Numbered from the stretch's first letter, positions 33,859-44,088 are shown. The stretch: 64,000 bases of DNA from BM003 sp963783695 (GCA_963783695.1 CAWAOM010000007.1:310001-374000), one strand, 5' to 3'. Program-made: numbers and translations. Notes: a model not told the origin generated them from the sequence alone.

Positions 33859-36369
33859 TCAGATCGGCGATCCGGGCGGTGCCTTTAACGGCGTCTGCGG
33901 CGGCATCGCCTCCGGGTTGGCGAGAAAACGGCGGATCTGGTCGCTGGTGAAGCGGTAGTGCGCGCGCCAGTCGGCGGGCGCCCGGCTGACCTGTGCGCCG
34001 ATCCAGGCATCGAGTTCGATCAGCTGATCCAGCGCAATGGCGCGCGCCTGCGCCTGCACCTGGGGATTTTCGGCGAGCATCATCAGGCGCTGCAAAACGG
34101 TGTCGTTCACGACGCGGCGGAGTTCGGCGTCTTCGCCCGGGGCGGCACGCGAATACCAGGTCGCTTCCAGCACGGCGCTGACCAGTTCGGCGAAACCCGG
34201 CTGCTCGGGATCGAGCGCATGGTTGTTGAGCATCCGCGCGGCGCGGGCCGGGTCGAGCAGCATCTCCAGCGTCAGATCCGCCGCAGTGGCGGCTGCCGCA
34301 AAAGGATCGAACACGTAGCCGGTCCGGCGCGGGAATATCTCACGCGAGTCGGGCGTGCCCGGGGGGCGCGGCGGGATCAGTGCCACCAGTTCGGGACGCA
34401 GGCGCAACGCATCGGGTGTGATCGTGGCGAGCAAAGATGCGACGGCCGCGCGCTGTTGCGCTGGCGGGACCGGTTTGACCGGAACCCAGCCGTCACCGCG
34501 CATCGAGTAGGTGAATTCCTGACCGCCGATAAACGTGGCAGCCGCTTTCAACTGGTAGCGATGGAACAGGTACATCGGCACCAGCACGTCCTCGATATTC
34601 GCCATCGGCCGTTGCATGCGGATGTTGCGCTCGGAGAAATTCGCGAGCACGACCTCGCGTACCTGCATCACCCGATCGAGTTCCGCCACCGCATCGGCAC
34701 CGTTGTCCCACAGGTTTCCGCGCGGGTGGGCCGGTCCGGCGCTCGTCGCAAATGCGTCGGATCGCGAGTGCGTGTCGGACACGAATTCCAGGCCGGAGGC
34801 ATAGGTCTCGCGCAGGATCTCCTCGCGCGCGGCGGCTGCGTCGATGGCGTCCGAAAAATCCTGGTAGCCGTACAGAATCACTCGTTTGTCCCACTCGCCG
34901 ATGCCGGTGTCATAGGCCTCGGTCACATCGATTTTGCCATCGCGGTCGAGCTTTACATACGGGTACGGATAGTCCATCACCGAGGCACGCTCATCCGCGC
35001 TTGCGGCAAAGTTGTGCGCAATCCCGATCGTGTGGCCGACTTCGTGGGCCGAGAGCTGGCGAATTCGTGCCAGCGAAAACTCCAGCATATCGGCGGGGAT
35101 CGTTTCGTCTACGTAAGGGGCAAGGAGACCTTCGGCAAGCAGGTAGTCCTGGCGCACCCGCAGCGAGCCGAGCGAGACATGGCCCTTGATGATTTCGCCG
35201 GTGCGCGGGTCGTTGACGTTGGAACCGTATGACCAGCCGCGGGTCGAGCGATGCACCCACTGGATCACGTTGTAGCGCACGTCCATCGGGTCGGCATCCT
35301 CGGGCAGCAACTCGACCCTGAACGCATCTCGGTAGCCGGCGGCCTCGAATGCCTCGTTCCACCATGATGCGCCCTCGATCAGGGCACTGCGAATCGGCTC
35401 CGGTGCACCTCGATCCACGTAATAAACGATCGGTTCGATCGCTGCGCTGGCCGCAGCCGACGGATCCTCCTTCTGCAACCGGTGGCGCAAGGTGTTGATC
35501 CGGACAATGGGGTCGCCCACCGGCACGGCATAATCCAGGCTGACACGATCTACATACGGCTTCGCCGGATCCATAAAGCCGCCACGGCCATCGAAGGGTA
35601 GCGGCTCGAAGCCGGCGTCCGGCAGGCGCACAAACGAGTGGTGCAGATGCACGGTGATTGCTCGCGGGTCCGGGGTTACGGTCGAGATGATCTGGCCTGT
35701 GGGTTCGCCGACAAGAGTGACGATCGCCTCGACCTCGGTGTTGTCGGGAAATGCCTTCGTGCGAGGCAGGAAAATCGCCGACCGCGTGGGATCGACTTTG
35801 TAGTCGCCTTCTTCGGCAGCTTGCAATGTCGCCGCGAGGTGGTGGGTATCGCGAAGGAAGAACTCGGTGGCATCGACCAGCATGATTTCGCCCTCGAATG
35901 CGACCGCCTCGAATCCCCACAGCACCGAACGGGCGAACGATTCCTCCACCGCCTTCCGCTCGTCGGTGTTTTCCGTCGTTGCGATGTAGGAAGTGTTGTC
36001 CGCGACCAGCAGCGCGCGTGGACCGATACGCTGGAAACGAACGAGTCGTGTTGCACCGAGCTGACCCCTGTCGAGAAACAGGTCGTTCGATCCGACGCCG
36101 CGTGCGAGGCCGTCCTGGTAGATGAAAGGCTCGTCGAACCTGTCGATCGCAAGAAGCAGCTTGCCGCTATCCTCGTCCCAGTAAAGGTTGTAAAAGCCCT
36201 CCAACCTTTCGGCGTTGGCGGTGTGGGAGGCGATCGTGGCGGCCGTGGGAACGGCCGCCTGCACGCCTGGCGTTGCCCGGGTGTCATCGGGAAGGGCTTG
36301 CGGCGGCGCCGCTTCCCGGACACAGGCGGTGACAAGCAGAAGCAAAAAAATGGTGGTAAATCCGCGCAT
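33859..36369 (-). CDS. Large zinc metalloprotease lipoprotein (DUF5117/DUF4953-type)
   Basis: 836 residues. The N-terminus MRGFTTIFLLLLVTAC is a lipoprotein signal with lipobox VTAC, so the protein is membrane-tethered. Near residues 440-450 lies the zinc motif HEVGHTIGIAHN. The layout (N-terminal DUF5118-like segment, DUF5117-like domain, then the metallopeptidase domain) fits DUF4953-type peptidases. The frame continues upstream to 36561, but ATG 36369 gives the signal peptide. Confidence 0.9.
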   Translation of the reverse strand: MRGFTTIFLLLLVTACVREAAPPQALPDDTRATPGVQAAVPTAATIASHTANAERLEGFYNLYWDEDSGKLLLAIDRFDEPFIYQDGLARGVGSNDLFLDRGQLGATRLVRFQRIGPRALLVADNTSYIATTENTDERKAVEESFARSVLWGFEAVAFEGEIMLVDATEFFLRDTHHLAATLQAAEEGDYKVDPTRSAIFLPRTKAFPDNTEVEAIVTLVGEPTGQIISTVTPDPRAITVHLHHSFVRLPDAGFEPLPFDGRGGFMDPAKPYVDRVSLDYAVPVGDPIVRINTLRHRLQKEDPSAAASAAIEPIVYYVDRGAPEPIRSALIEGASWWNEAFEAAGYRDAFRVELLPEDADPMDVRYNVIQWVHRSTRGWSYGSNVNDPRTGEIIKGHVSLGSLRVRQDYLLAEGLLAPYVDETIPADMLEFSLARIRQLSAHEVGHTIGIAHNFAASADERASVMDYPYPYVKLDRDGKIDVTEAYDTGIGEWDKRVILYGYQDFSDAIDAAAAREEILRETYASGLEFVSDTHSRSDAFATSAGPAHPRGNLWDNGADAVAELDRVMQVREVVLANFSERNIRMQRPMANIEDVLVPMYLFHRYQLKAAATFIGGQEFTYSMRGDGWVPVKPVPPAQQRAAVASLLATITPDALRLRPELVALIPPRPPGTPDSREIFPRRTGYVFDPFAAAATAADLTLEMLLDPARAARMLNNHALDPEQPGFAELVSAVLEATWYSRAAPGEDAELRRVVNDTVLQRLMMLAENPQVQAQARAIALDQLIELDAWIGAQVSRAPADWRAHYRFTSDQIRRFLANPEAMPPQTPLKAPPGSPI

Positions 36370-36669
36370 GCGATAACTCCGAGATGGGTCGACCGAACCA
36401 ACAGGGGCAGGAGTCTGACGGCGTAATGTTGATGGTGCAAGCCGTAGAAAAGAGATCCGGGGCAGAGCCATACTCTGGTGGTTATTCTTTCGTCCGTTTG
36501 CCAGCGACCTGGCACCGATCGGCACCCGCGGGCGGTCAATCCTTGAGAGCAATGCGGGCAAGGAGCGCCTTCGACTGTCGCCACGGCAGGAAAGCGTCAG
36601 CGGCTATTGGTTTTTGCCTACCGTTCCGAAGTGGCTGGTTGCCGATTCACGGGCGGCATCCGTTGCGCG
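36370..36669. other. Gene-free 300-bp gap
   Basis: No convincing gene on either strand. It separates two co-oriented minus-strand genes and presumably contains the promoter of the metalloprotease. Confidence 0.4.
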
Positions 36670-37623
36670 TCAGGAGTGTGCGACCGCGATTCCCTGCCCG
36701 TGCACAATCCTGCGGAGATTCCGCGCTGCCTCCGGGATCAGCAGATAGGCACCCACCATGAAACACAGTCCGCCGACGAAAGTAAAAAAGTTGACGTCCC
36801 GCGCGTTCAGGACATCACTGCTGCCGGGCAAAATAATCGCGTAGATGGCGGCGATTCCGAAAGCGATGGAACCGAGCAGGTTGAGGCATACGATGCGCCA
36901 AGATACGTCGCGCGGTTTCCACACGAACGATCCATCAGAGTATTCGGTAAATGCGAGGACGCTGGCAATGAGGAAGCATACGCTGCCGATGATGTCGGGT
37001 GTCCAGATCAGAAGGTCGGCCTGAAACCAGTTGAGGCCGGGGAGCAGCGCATCGAACGTGTTGATATTGAACAGCAGCGTACCGACGAACTGAATGAAAG
37101 TACTGAGCCAGCCGATCTGGCCTGGCCGCCAGGCGAACCACCTGAACGGGGTGGTCGGATCATGGCCGTGTGCAATAGCGGTAACACGGTTGGCATTGAC
37201 TGCTGCCAGGAACTGCGAATAAGCAGCCAGCGTAAAAAATATTGAGCCGACGAAGAAAACCCTGTTGATTGCGGTGGTGTTCTCTGCGAACCGGCCGAAA
37301 AACCCGGGTTGTAGCGGTGCCGCGCTGGCGGCCATGAAACACGCCGAGCCGACAATAAAAAGCGCCGCGGTCCACCAGACGACTTTGGCAATCGCCCACA
37401 CGTGCAGCCACCATTCCGGACTCGTGGCCTGCGCGGTGTCTGCCGGCGAGGGAATCGTGCGCAATCCGCCGTGGGTCCGGTTCGTGCGCGAGCGCCAGGT
37501 TGCGCTGGTCCCGTCGGGAAGCCGGTAGTCGACGCGCAGGACAAAAGGCCCGATGCGCTCGACTTTCTCGATTGTGGCTTTTGCGGGTGGATCGAACGGT
37601 AGCTGGTGTTTCTCGGGAGGCAT
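36670..37623 (-). CDS. Hypothetical inner-membrane protein
   Basis: 317 residues. A soluble N-terminal part (KATIEKVERIGPFVLRVDYR) is followed by about seven membrane helices, with conserved-looking FNINTFDALLPGLNWFQADL and ACFMAASAAPL stretches. No family is assigned. The open frame continues upstream to 37959 through a low-complexity Ser/Pro-rich stretch; ATG 37623 opens the structured part. Confidence 0.7.
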   Translation of the reverse strand: MPPEKHQLPFDPPAKATIEKVERIGPFVLRVDYRLPDGTSATWRSRTNRTHGGLRTIPSPADTAQATSPEWWLHVWAIAKVVWWTAALFIVGSACFMAASAAPLQPGFFGRFAENTTAINRVFFVGSIFFTLAAYSQFLAAVNANRVTAIAHGHDPTTPFRWFAWRPGQIGWLSTFIQFVGTLLFNINTFDALLPGLNWFQADLLIWTPDIIGSVCFLIASVLAFTEYSDGSFVWKPRDVSWRIVCLNLLGSIAFGIAAIYAIILPGSSDVLNARDVNFFTFVGGLCFMVGAYLLIPEAARNLRRIVHGQGIAVAHS

Positions 37624-37892
37624 GTTCTCGTGAAGTGACGAGGCAGTTGCAACCTTATCAGAATGGCCTTTTGCTGTATGCCGCTGATTGGCGGCAAACT
37701 CGCGATGGTGCGGGTAATCCGAAATCGAAGCCTGTCGCAATTGGGGGGGTGTCGGCGCAACGGCTCCCGATGTGCCGATTGCGATTGTGGCCGGTGTTAC
37801 GGATGATGAGGACGACAAGGTCGGTACATTGGCGGGAACGACTTCCTGAGCGCCAATGTCGGCGGGTTTGGCGGAGCCATGGAGTGGTTTGG

Positions 37893-38810
37893 ATGCAAAG
37901 GGCGGGAAAAGCGCCAGGGCAAACGACGGGGTTTGCGGCAACACAGCTCGCCAGCACAACGGGCAGGCGCACCCACAGTTTGAGGGCGCTGTCTTTTGCA
38001 GTTGTGTTATCGCTTGTCGTTACACCTGTGCCAGCGGTGGCCGACACGATCGATCTCGTCAACGCCGCTCGCATACAGGGCTGCGGCGAGTATGCGGGAA
38101 CGGACCGGCTGCTGCGACGCGACGAGCGACTGGATGCCGCGGCCAGGCGGGCTGCCGGCGGCGATGAGTTGGGCGAGGCCTTGGCCGCCGCCGGCTATCG
38201 GATGAAGACGACCGCGTCGATCGAGATTCGGACCGACGGAGGCGATGCCCGCATCGCTGAAATCCTCCCCGTGCATTTTTGCGATGACGTTACGAACCTG
38301 GCGTTTCGCGATATCGGGGTACATCGTGACGGTCATGACCTTCGATTGATTCTTGCCGAACCCTTCACGCCGCCACGGCCGGAAGAAATGCCCGCGGTTG
38401 CAGGACAGGTGCTCGCGTTGGTCAATCGCGCACGGGCGCAACCGCGGCGTTGCGGTAGGCGGGAATTTGCGGCGACGACGCCGCTGGCCTATTCCGCCGT
38501 ACTCGAGCATGCCGCGTTGGCTCATGCGCAGGATATGGCGGCCTCCGATTTCATGGGGCATGAGGGGAGCGACGGCAATACACCTGACTTCCGTGCAGGC
38601 GCCGCCGGTTACGAGTGGAGCGCGATTGGCGAAAACGTCGCGGCCGGGCAGACCAGTGCGGAAGAGGTGGTCAATGGCTGGCTCGAAAGTCCCAGTCACT
38701 GTGCCACGCTGATGGACCCGCGCTACAGCGAATCCGGCATCGCTTATGCGCTGAACCCGGACTCCGAACACGGCATCTACTGGGCGCAGGAGTTTGGCCG
38801 GCCGCGTTGA
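37893..38810 (+). CDS. Secreted protein with tandem CAP (SCP/PR1) domains
   Basis: 305 residues. After a hydrophobic signal (SLRALSFAVVLSLVV ending PAVA) come two related halves. The second is a canonical CAP domain with HAQDMAASDFMGHEGS, GENVAAGQTSAEEVVNGW and the MDPRYSESGIAYA segments. The first half looks like a degenerate CAP copy (LVNAARIQGC, FRDIGVHRDGHDLRLILAEP) without the His/Glu set. CAP proteins act outside the cell. The exact start is uncertain because the frame stays open far upstream. Confidence 0.85.
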   Translation: MQRAGKAPGQTTGFAATQLASTTGRRTHSLRALSFAVVLSLVVTPVPAVADTIDLVNAARIQGCGEYAGTDRLLRRDERLDAAARRAAGGDELGEALAAAGYRMKTTASIEIRTDGGDARIAEILPVHFCDDVTNLAFRDIGVHRDGHDLRLILAEPFTPPRPEEMPAVAGQVLALVNRARAQPRRCGRREFAATTPLAYSAVLEHAALAHAQDMAASDFMGHEGSDGNTPDFRAGAAGYEWSAIGENVAAGQTSAEEVVNGWLESPSHCATLMDPRYSESGIAYALNPDSEHGIYWAQEFGRPR

Positions 38811-39098
38811 CGAAAAAATCGCTGCGAGCTGACGGCAGCTCATCGAAGAACTCGCGCCACGCACATCGTGCCAGTACCTGCAGCGCGCACCATTGCCCCG
38901 GCGGCTAACGTTGGCCTGCCGTTAATGTGTGAATTCTCGACTATAGTTTGAGCAAGCGGTGTCAACGGTCGGCGCAGCGCCTTCGCTGTCGTTCAAGCCG
39001 GTGAGCCGGTGTTCACGGCGATGCGAACGGTTTTTCTCTCCCACCTCGGCCCGCACGACGTCGCGGCCGGTCAGACCGTTGTTTGCGAGGAGCACGCC

Positions 39099-40574
39099 AT
39101 GGTTCGGTTTCGAAGATTGACTGCGGCCCTATTCCTGCTGGTCTCCTGTACGACCCCGGTCTGGGCATGGGAGGCGGACGTTCACTATGGGCTGGTCAAA
39201 TGGCTGGCGTTCCAGGCCGGGTTCTCACTCACCGACGCAGAAATTATTGCCGCGGGTTCGGTATCCGCGGACGAGACCCATGTGCTGGCAGCGACTTATC
39301 TCGTAGGCGAGGTCTGCGTCAGGCCGAACGCACCGAAAATCGAAGCGGTTTCCCGCGTCGTTCAGCAGCATCACTTCCCGGCGAACGACGCCGTGCCCGG
39401 CGCACCCAATACTCGCCGGGTGGACAATGGTGTGCACGACCAGGCCAATGGCGGAAACCGCTGGGTTCGTCAGGAGATAGCGGTGCGGGACAAAACGCTG
39501 TCGCCGACCGTGCGGCTAAACCGTTTTGGCGCAGCGCTGCATCCTCTGGGAGACTCCTGGTCGCACGCGGGCGAGCCTGACGTTCCGGGGCTATGGAAGG
39601 CCACTTGCCGCCAGCCACAGCTCGCCTGGTCGCATCCGCAGGACCGCGGTGGATGGCGCAAACACGATGCCGACCTGACCTCGAAGCACCGCGACGACAC
39701 GATGCAAACGGCCAGGGCGATGTTCTTTTTCATGCGCGATTTTCTGGCCAGGAACGGCGACTTTGGAGCGCGCTCCGGTAACGACTGGAAGACGCTGGGA
39801 AAAAGGCTTGAGAAGTTTCAGAAGGCCGCAACGCAGTACGAAAAATTCCAGTGGTTTATCGAAGAGGGCAAGCGCTGGCAGGCGAATCAAAAAGAAGGAT
39901 TACCGTACGATCAGTTCACTACTTATCCGTGTTTTCTGAAATCGTTGTCGTTGCGGAAAGGGAAAGGGAGCAGAGGAGACGAAAAATTCCGCTGTGCCAG
40001 GCCCGGGCGAGTCGGTACTTCCGCCGTCCCGGATTCCGATATGCCGATGCCGCTTTCCGGTGCGCCCGTCGATTCGATTGTCGGTTTTACCGAGGATCTT
40101 TTGCATACATGGTTTGTCGAGCAGCAGGTGGACGAGATTGCCGATGAAATGACCGATGCACCGCGGCTGACGGCCGGTCTTGCTGCAGTCGGGGTTCTCC
40201 CTGCAACGCTGAGCGCGGATGATGCGGTCCAGGGGTTGCTGGCTATGTGGCTCGTCGAGGATCATGGGCTGATCAACGCCGAGGGTCATGGCGTGGAGGA
40301 TCCGGCATTGCTGCAGAGGCTGTCGGATCCAGCGCTCACCGCGAACGATGGTGAGTGGCAGCTGATCTCCGCGGACAGTCTGGGAGATGCGATCGGTTTC
40401 CCGTCTTCGCCGTTGCCGTTTTCGATATTCCGCAACAATGACGATAACGCCGGAAATGATTCCTACTCGGTGCTGTTCAAACCGGCAAATGCGCCACGCG
40501 ACCTGCTCTCGCTAACGATCGAAAGGGCAGAGAGCGGATGGAAACTTGTCGCGCTGGACTGGAGCGTCGACTGA
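39099..40574 (+). CDS. Secreted DUF6765-like protein (phospholipase C/S1-P1 nuclease-type fold)
   Basis: 491 residues beginning with a signal peptide (FLLVSCTTPVWAW). The mature protein has DVHYGLVKWLAFQAG, DETHVLAAT and the HPLGDSWSHAGEPDVPG segments, a His/Asp-rich pattern like zinc-dependent phospholipase C/P1 nucleases. GAGGAG lies about 7 bp before ATG 39099. A TIR gene follows 97 bp downstream on the same strand. The catalytic class is inferred. Confidence 0.7.
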   Translation: MVRFRRLTAALFLLVSCTTPVWAWEADVHYGLVKWLAFQAGFSLTDAEIIAAGSVSADETHVLAATYLVGEVCVRPNAPKIEAVSRVVQQHHFPANDAVPGAPNTRRVDNGVHDQANGGNRWVRQEIAVRDKTLSPTVRLNRFGAALHPLGDSWSHAGEPDVPGLWKATCRQPQLAWSHPQDRGGWRKHDADLTSKHRDDTMQTARAMFFFMRDFLARNGDFGARSGNDWKTLGKRLEKFQKAATQYEKFQWFIEEGKRWQANQKEGLPYDQFTTYPCFLKSLSLRKGKGSRGDEKFRCARPGRVGTSAVPDSDMPMPLSGAPVDSIVGFTEDLLHTWFVEQQVDEIADEMTDAPRLTAGLAAVGVLPATLSADDAVQGLLAMWLVEDHGLINAEGHGVEDPALLQRLSDPALTANDGEWQLISADSLGDAIGFPSSPLPFSIFRNNDDNAGNDSYSVLFKPANAPRDLLSLTIERAESGWKLVALDWSVD

Positions 40575-40671
40575 ATGCGGATAGTCTGGTCGCATTCGGA
40601 TTGTTCGGCGTGGCGGCGGTGACGGCGACGACCGTGGTGCGTCGCATAGAAGAGGCAAAAAGGCTCGTACG

Positions 40672-41586
40672 ATGGCGATGATTTTCCTCAGCTACCGCCG
40701 TAGCGACGGCCCTCAGGCTTGCCGCGTGTGTGACTGGCTGGTCGGACGGTTCGGCGCGGACGCGGTATTCATGGACGTTACTGCGATTCCGTTCGCGGTC
40801 AGTTTCTCCGACTTCATCCGCGAGGCGATAGAGGAAAGCAGCGTGTTGATTGCGTTGATCGGTGCTGGGTGGCACACCCGCATCAACGAAGCGGATGACC
40901 CGGTGCGAATGGAGATCGAGACGGCGCTTGCAAATAAAGTACCGGTGCTGCCGGTGCTGATCGGCAATACCGCAATGCCGGGGCCGGAGGAGCTGCCGCA
41001 GTCGATGGCCGGTATCTCGCTGCAAAACGCAATCACCGTCGGCGTGTTGCATGACTTCAATGCCCATATGCAGTTATTGCTGCCGAAGATCGAATCGATA
41101 CTCGGCGCGATGGCCGCTGCAAGCGCGACAACCGCCGACCCGCAAATCGTCCGGGTAGCCTGCAATGGTATCGTCGATTTCCTGATCGACCGGGTCGACC
41201 TCAGCGATGACGGGTTCCTGCGCACCTTTACCTGGCATGCGCTGGGCACCGATGAATTCCAGCGCATGACGCCAAACGCGGGCACGTTCTACCTGCACCG
41301 GGTGACCCGGCTCGCCGAGCTGCTTGAGCTGCATTTCATTATTTCCTGCTGGGGCCATGCCAGCGACGTCGAGTATCTGATGGCCGGCTGGGTGACGTCC
41401 GAGCTGGAGCGAACGCCTGTTATCGCAGCGAAGTATTTTTCCGATCGGCTGCCGGGGGCAGCGCTGGAATTGAAAATCCGGCGCAGCGACGAGGATGCCC
41501 GCAAGGTCTGGCAGATGGTGACCGACCAGCCGCTCAGGCTGTCGTTGAGCTACATCGCGACGATCGCGCCCGTCGCGTCAGGCTGA
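40672..41586 (+). CDS. TIR-domain protein with novel C-terminal domain
   Basis: 304 residues. A TIR domain fills about 1-140: MIFLSYRRSDGPQA, FMDVTAIPFAVSFSDFI, and a DDPVRMEIETAL segment with the glutamate position of NAD-cleaving TIRs. The C-terminal 160 residues (from about 145) carry no domain I recognise and contain a conserved-looking WHALGTDEFQRMTPNAGTF. TIR proteins of bacteria act in signalling or abortive phage defence, but the partner here is not visible. Confidence 0.8.
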   Translation: MAMIFLSYRRSDGPQACRVCDWLVGRFGADAVFMDVTAIPFAVSFSDFIREAIEESSVLIALIGAGWHTRINEADDPVRMEIETALANKVPVLPVLIGNTAMPGPEELPQSMAGISLQNAITVGVLHDFNAHMQLLLPKIESILGAMAAASATTADPQIVRVACNGIVDFLIDRVDLSDDGFLRTFTWHALGTDEFQRMTPNAGTFYLHRVTRLAELLELHFIISCWGHASDVEYLMAGWVTSELERTPVIAAKYFSDRLPGAALELKIRRSDEDARKVWQMVTDQPLRLSLSYIATIAPVASG

Positions 41587-41734
41587 ACGCAGTGTGGTGT
41601 GTGAATTCCGGGCGGGTCTTGCGGCCGGAAGCGGCCGACTCGGGTTCGTTGTTTGGCCGCGCTCCTCGGCCGGGGCACGGGCATTGCGGTGGCAGCGCAT
41701 CTGCGTGGCCTGACCGGGTATCGCCCGGCAGTGC

Positions 41735-42307
41735 CTAGGGCAGCTCCGCCAGCATGTTCGCCGCCGACTGGCCGATGCCGCTGTCCGGGTCCATTTCGAT
41801 CGCCCTGGTCAGCGCCGCGCGTGCCTCCTGGGTATTGCCGACCTGGCTGTATACATACCCCAGTGTCAGCCAGATTCTCTGGTAGCTCGCATCAACGGCA
41901 ACGCCTTTGTTGAGCCACTGCAACGCTTCGTCCGACCTTCCGAGATACTGCAGCGTGATACCGAGATTGTTATAGGTGTCGACATTGTCCGGCACGAGCT
42001 CGACCAGCCGCTCGTAAAGCTGGGCCGCGCTGTCGAACTGCTTGTTGGTGAAAAACTGGTCGGCCTGGCGTCCGATCTCGGCCGGATCGTTGCTGTTGGT
42101 CTGGAGCGCGGCTGCGGTCGCAAACTGTGCCAGGTCGGATTGCGGAATTGTGCCGGGCCGCGCGGCCGCCATTGGCCGCATCGCGGTAGCGCTGACCCTG
42201 GGACCGGCAGCCTCGATATAGTGCTCGCGGGTGAGGGCGAAAACGGTAAAGCCGAAGGCCACCTGGAAAATTGCCAGCGAGATCCAGAATTTGGTATTGC
42301 GGTTCAT
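41735..42307 (-). CDS. TPR-repeat membrane protein
   Basis: 190 residues: an N-terminal anchor helix (about 5-25, FWISLAIFQVAFGF) followed by about three TPR units (PDNVDTYNNLGITLQYLGRS, YQRIWLTLGYVYSQVGNTQE, and the DPDS end). TPRs mediate protein contacts. ATG 42307 is nine bases after AAAGG; another ATG at 42313 is too close. It stands alone. Confidence 0.88.
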   Translation of the reverse strand: MNRNTKFWISLAIFQVAFGFTVFALTREHYIEAAGPRVSATAMRPMAAARPGTIPQSDLAQFATAAALQTNSNDPAEIGRQADQFFTNKQFDSAAQLYERLVELVPDNVDTYNNLGITLQYLGRSDEALQWLNKGVAVDASYQRIWLTLGYVYSQVGNTQEARAALTRAIEMDPDSGIGQSAANMLAELP

Positions 42308-42636
42308 CGTCATTTACCTTTAAGTTCGTGCGGTTGTCCCGGCCGCGCCGGGTTGTCGGCGCGTGTCGCAGCCGGGCCGAAAAGGACCGTATTCTATCTG
42401 AACCCGGCACCAGGGGTGCGTTTCGGTCTCGCATGATCGGGCAAAAGCGGCCGTCGCCGTACCTTGCAACCGGTTCGGAATGAACCGCCGACCCGCGGGC
42501 TCGCCACACCGCAGCCGCACAGACAGGTGGCGGACACCGTGGATGCTTGTCAGCCGCCCGGCAATGCGATTTCTGGTTGACGCATTGTGCGGCCGGGCAC
42601 TGTGCAGCGATGCTGCCGGACGTTAGCCTGGCGGCA
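42308..42636. other. Gene-free gap between two minus-strand genes
   Basis: No gene is visible. Presumably it holds the promoter of the TPR gene. Confidence 0.4.
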
Positions 42637-43695
42637 CTACCGCTTTGCCTTCGCGACCTTCCACGACGCGCCGTCGTCGTGCATCACACTGCACTCGGGC
42701 CAGCGAAATGCGGCAAGCCTGAAATGCGAATGGTCGATGTTGTTGGCCCGTGCGACCGACTTGGCGCCGACCGAAAAATCGACGCAATAGACATTGTTGC
42801 GCCTGCCCATCCAGTGTTGCGGTTCGATGCCGGCGAAAAGATCCGGCCCGTATTTACCCGCGAGCCCGGTGCTGGCATTGCCAAAACGACGCCAGTAATG
42901 ACCAATGATGACCGGGCATGCTTCGGCGTAGTCTTCCCACCACTTGCGCCGTTCGACCATGCGCCATTTCCCGCCGGCATAGAAAGGTGCCGCAGTCGGT
43001 GTCTCGACCCCGGATGTCAGTACCCGGATCGGGTTGCCCATCTGCCATGCGGTATCGATCGCCGCATTTGCGGGTAAAAACGGCGGCACGGCATCGTGGT
43101 CCGAGAGAGCGGTAGTCAAAGAATCCAGTTCGTCCCGTGCCTGCGCCCTCAGTTCGAGATTTGATTCGTGCGCCGCTATGGTCTCGGCGTCGAATAACTC
43201 AAATGCGGCCAACGGGTCCGTGCCATCCTCCAGCGCGGCAACTCTGGCGAGCGATTCTTCATGCCAGCAGGCATGCACGACCCGCAAGCTGCCATTCTGC
43301 AGTGCCAGCGGAAGCGTGAGCAGGAACTGGTGAAACCGCCGCTTTTGTTCTTCGCTTGTGCACCTGGCCTGTGTCGGGTCGGCGGCTTCCGGGCACGTAT
43401 ACCAGTCGTTGCCGTGTTTGCGGTCGTTGCGCAGCAGGTTCATCTCGTGATTGCCGAGAATGCACTGTGCGCTGCCGTTACCGACCAGTCTCATGACCAG
43501 TTCGAGCACCGCGGGGCTGTCGGGGCCACGGTCAACGAGGTCGCCGACAAAGACGAGACGGCGCTTGTCTGGGTGACGTCCATTGCCGTCGTAACCCAAC
43601 GCATGCAGCAGTGACTGCAGCGGCCCGATCTCGCCGTGTACGTCGCCAACGATATCGATTGCGCCGTTGTCCAGCTTGCCGACCAACGGGTTCAT
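42637..43695 (-). CDS. Metallophosphoesterase (PPP/ApaH-like)
   Basis: 352 residues with the complete metal-binding set of the calcineurin-like superfamily: GDVHGEIG at about 17, GDLVDRGPD at about 51, and GNHEMNLL at about 81. Later His-containing motifs lie in ACWHEES and GHYWRR. Such enzymes dephosphorylate proteins or dinucleotides; which is unknown. Length is larger than ApaH. Confidence 0.93.
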   Translation of the reverse strand: MNPLVGKLDNGAIDIVGDVHGEIGPLQSLLHALGYDGNGRHPDKRRLVFVGDLVDRGPDSPAVLELVMRLVGNGSAQCILGNHEMNLLRNDRKHGNDWYTCPEAADPTQARCTSEEQKRRFHQFLLTLPLALQNGSLRVVHACWHEESLARVAALEDGTDPLAAFELFDAETIAAHESNLELRAQARDELDSLTTALSDHDAVPPFLPANAAIDTAWQMGNPIRVLTSGVETPTAAPFYAGGKWRMVERRKWWEDYAEACPVIIGHYWRRFGNASTGLAGKYGPDLFAGIEPQHWMGRRNNVYCVDFSVGAKSVARANNIDHSHFRLAAFRWPECSVMHDDGASWKVAKAKR

Positions 43696-43791
43696 GCGAG
43701 CCGGAGTCCGGCGTGAATGGCGCTGATGCTCGTCCTGCGCCCGCTTGCGTTACGCGCGGGCGAGAGCGAATTGAAATTTCCGGTCATATTT

Positions 43792-44088
43792 TCAGATCCA
43801 GAACGAGATGTCGGGCGGGCCGGCAAGAAACTCCGCGGCACGATCGATGAAGTCAGCCATATGCGCGGTCTGCATGTGCGGACCCTCGTAGGCGTCACGG
43901 CTGGTCCAACGCTCGATCAGCATAATCCGGCCCGGGTAGTCCGCACCGTGGATGAGCTCGATTTCGTGGCACGCGTCTTCGTCGGCGACGACGGTTGCGA
44001 CGAGGGCCGTGATCTCCCCCAGCGTGCGTTCCTCCTGCCCCGGCTGCGCAGTGTAGGAAATCAGAACGACGATTGGACCTGCTGTCAT
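43792..44088 (-). CDS. Antibiotic biosynthesis monooxygenase (ABM) domain protein
   Basis: 98 residues: MTAGPIVVLISYTAQPGQEE, then IMLIERWTSRDAYEGPHMQT, ending in the AEFLAGPPDISFW segment, a ferredoxin-like ABM fold that forms dimers. Many act as quinone monooxygenases or have unknown roles. ATG 44088 is chosen because a longer frame to 44382 adds unrelated sequence. Confidence 0.88.
   Translation of the reverse strand: MTAGPIVVLISYTAQPGQEERTLGEITALVATVVADEDACHEIELIHGADYPGRIMLIERWTSRDAYEGPHMQTAHMADFIDRAAEFLAGPPDISFWI

Noticed and set aside
33958..35232. 424-codon plus-strand frame opposite the metalloprotease
   Set aside because: Shadow; the minus-strand HEVGH metalloprotease is unambiguous.
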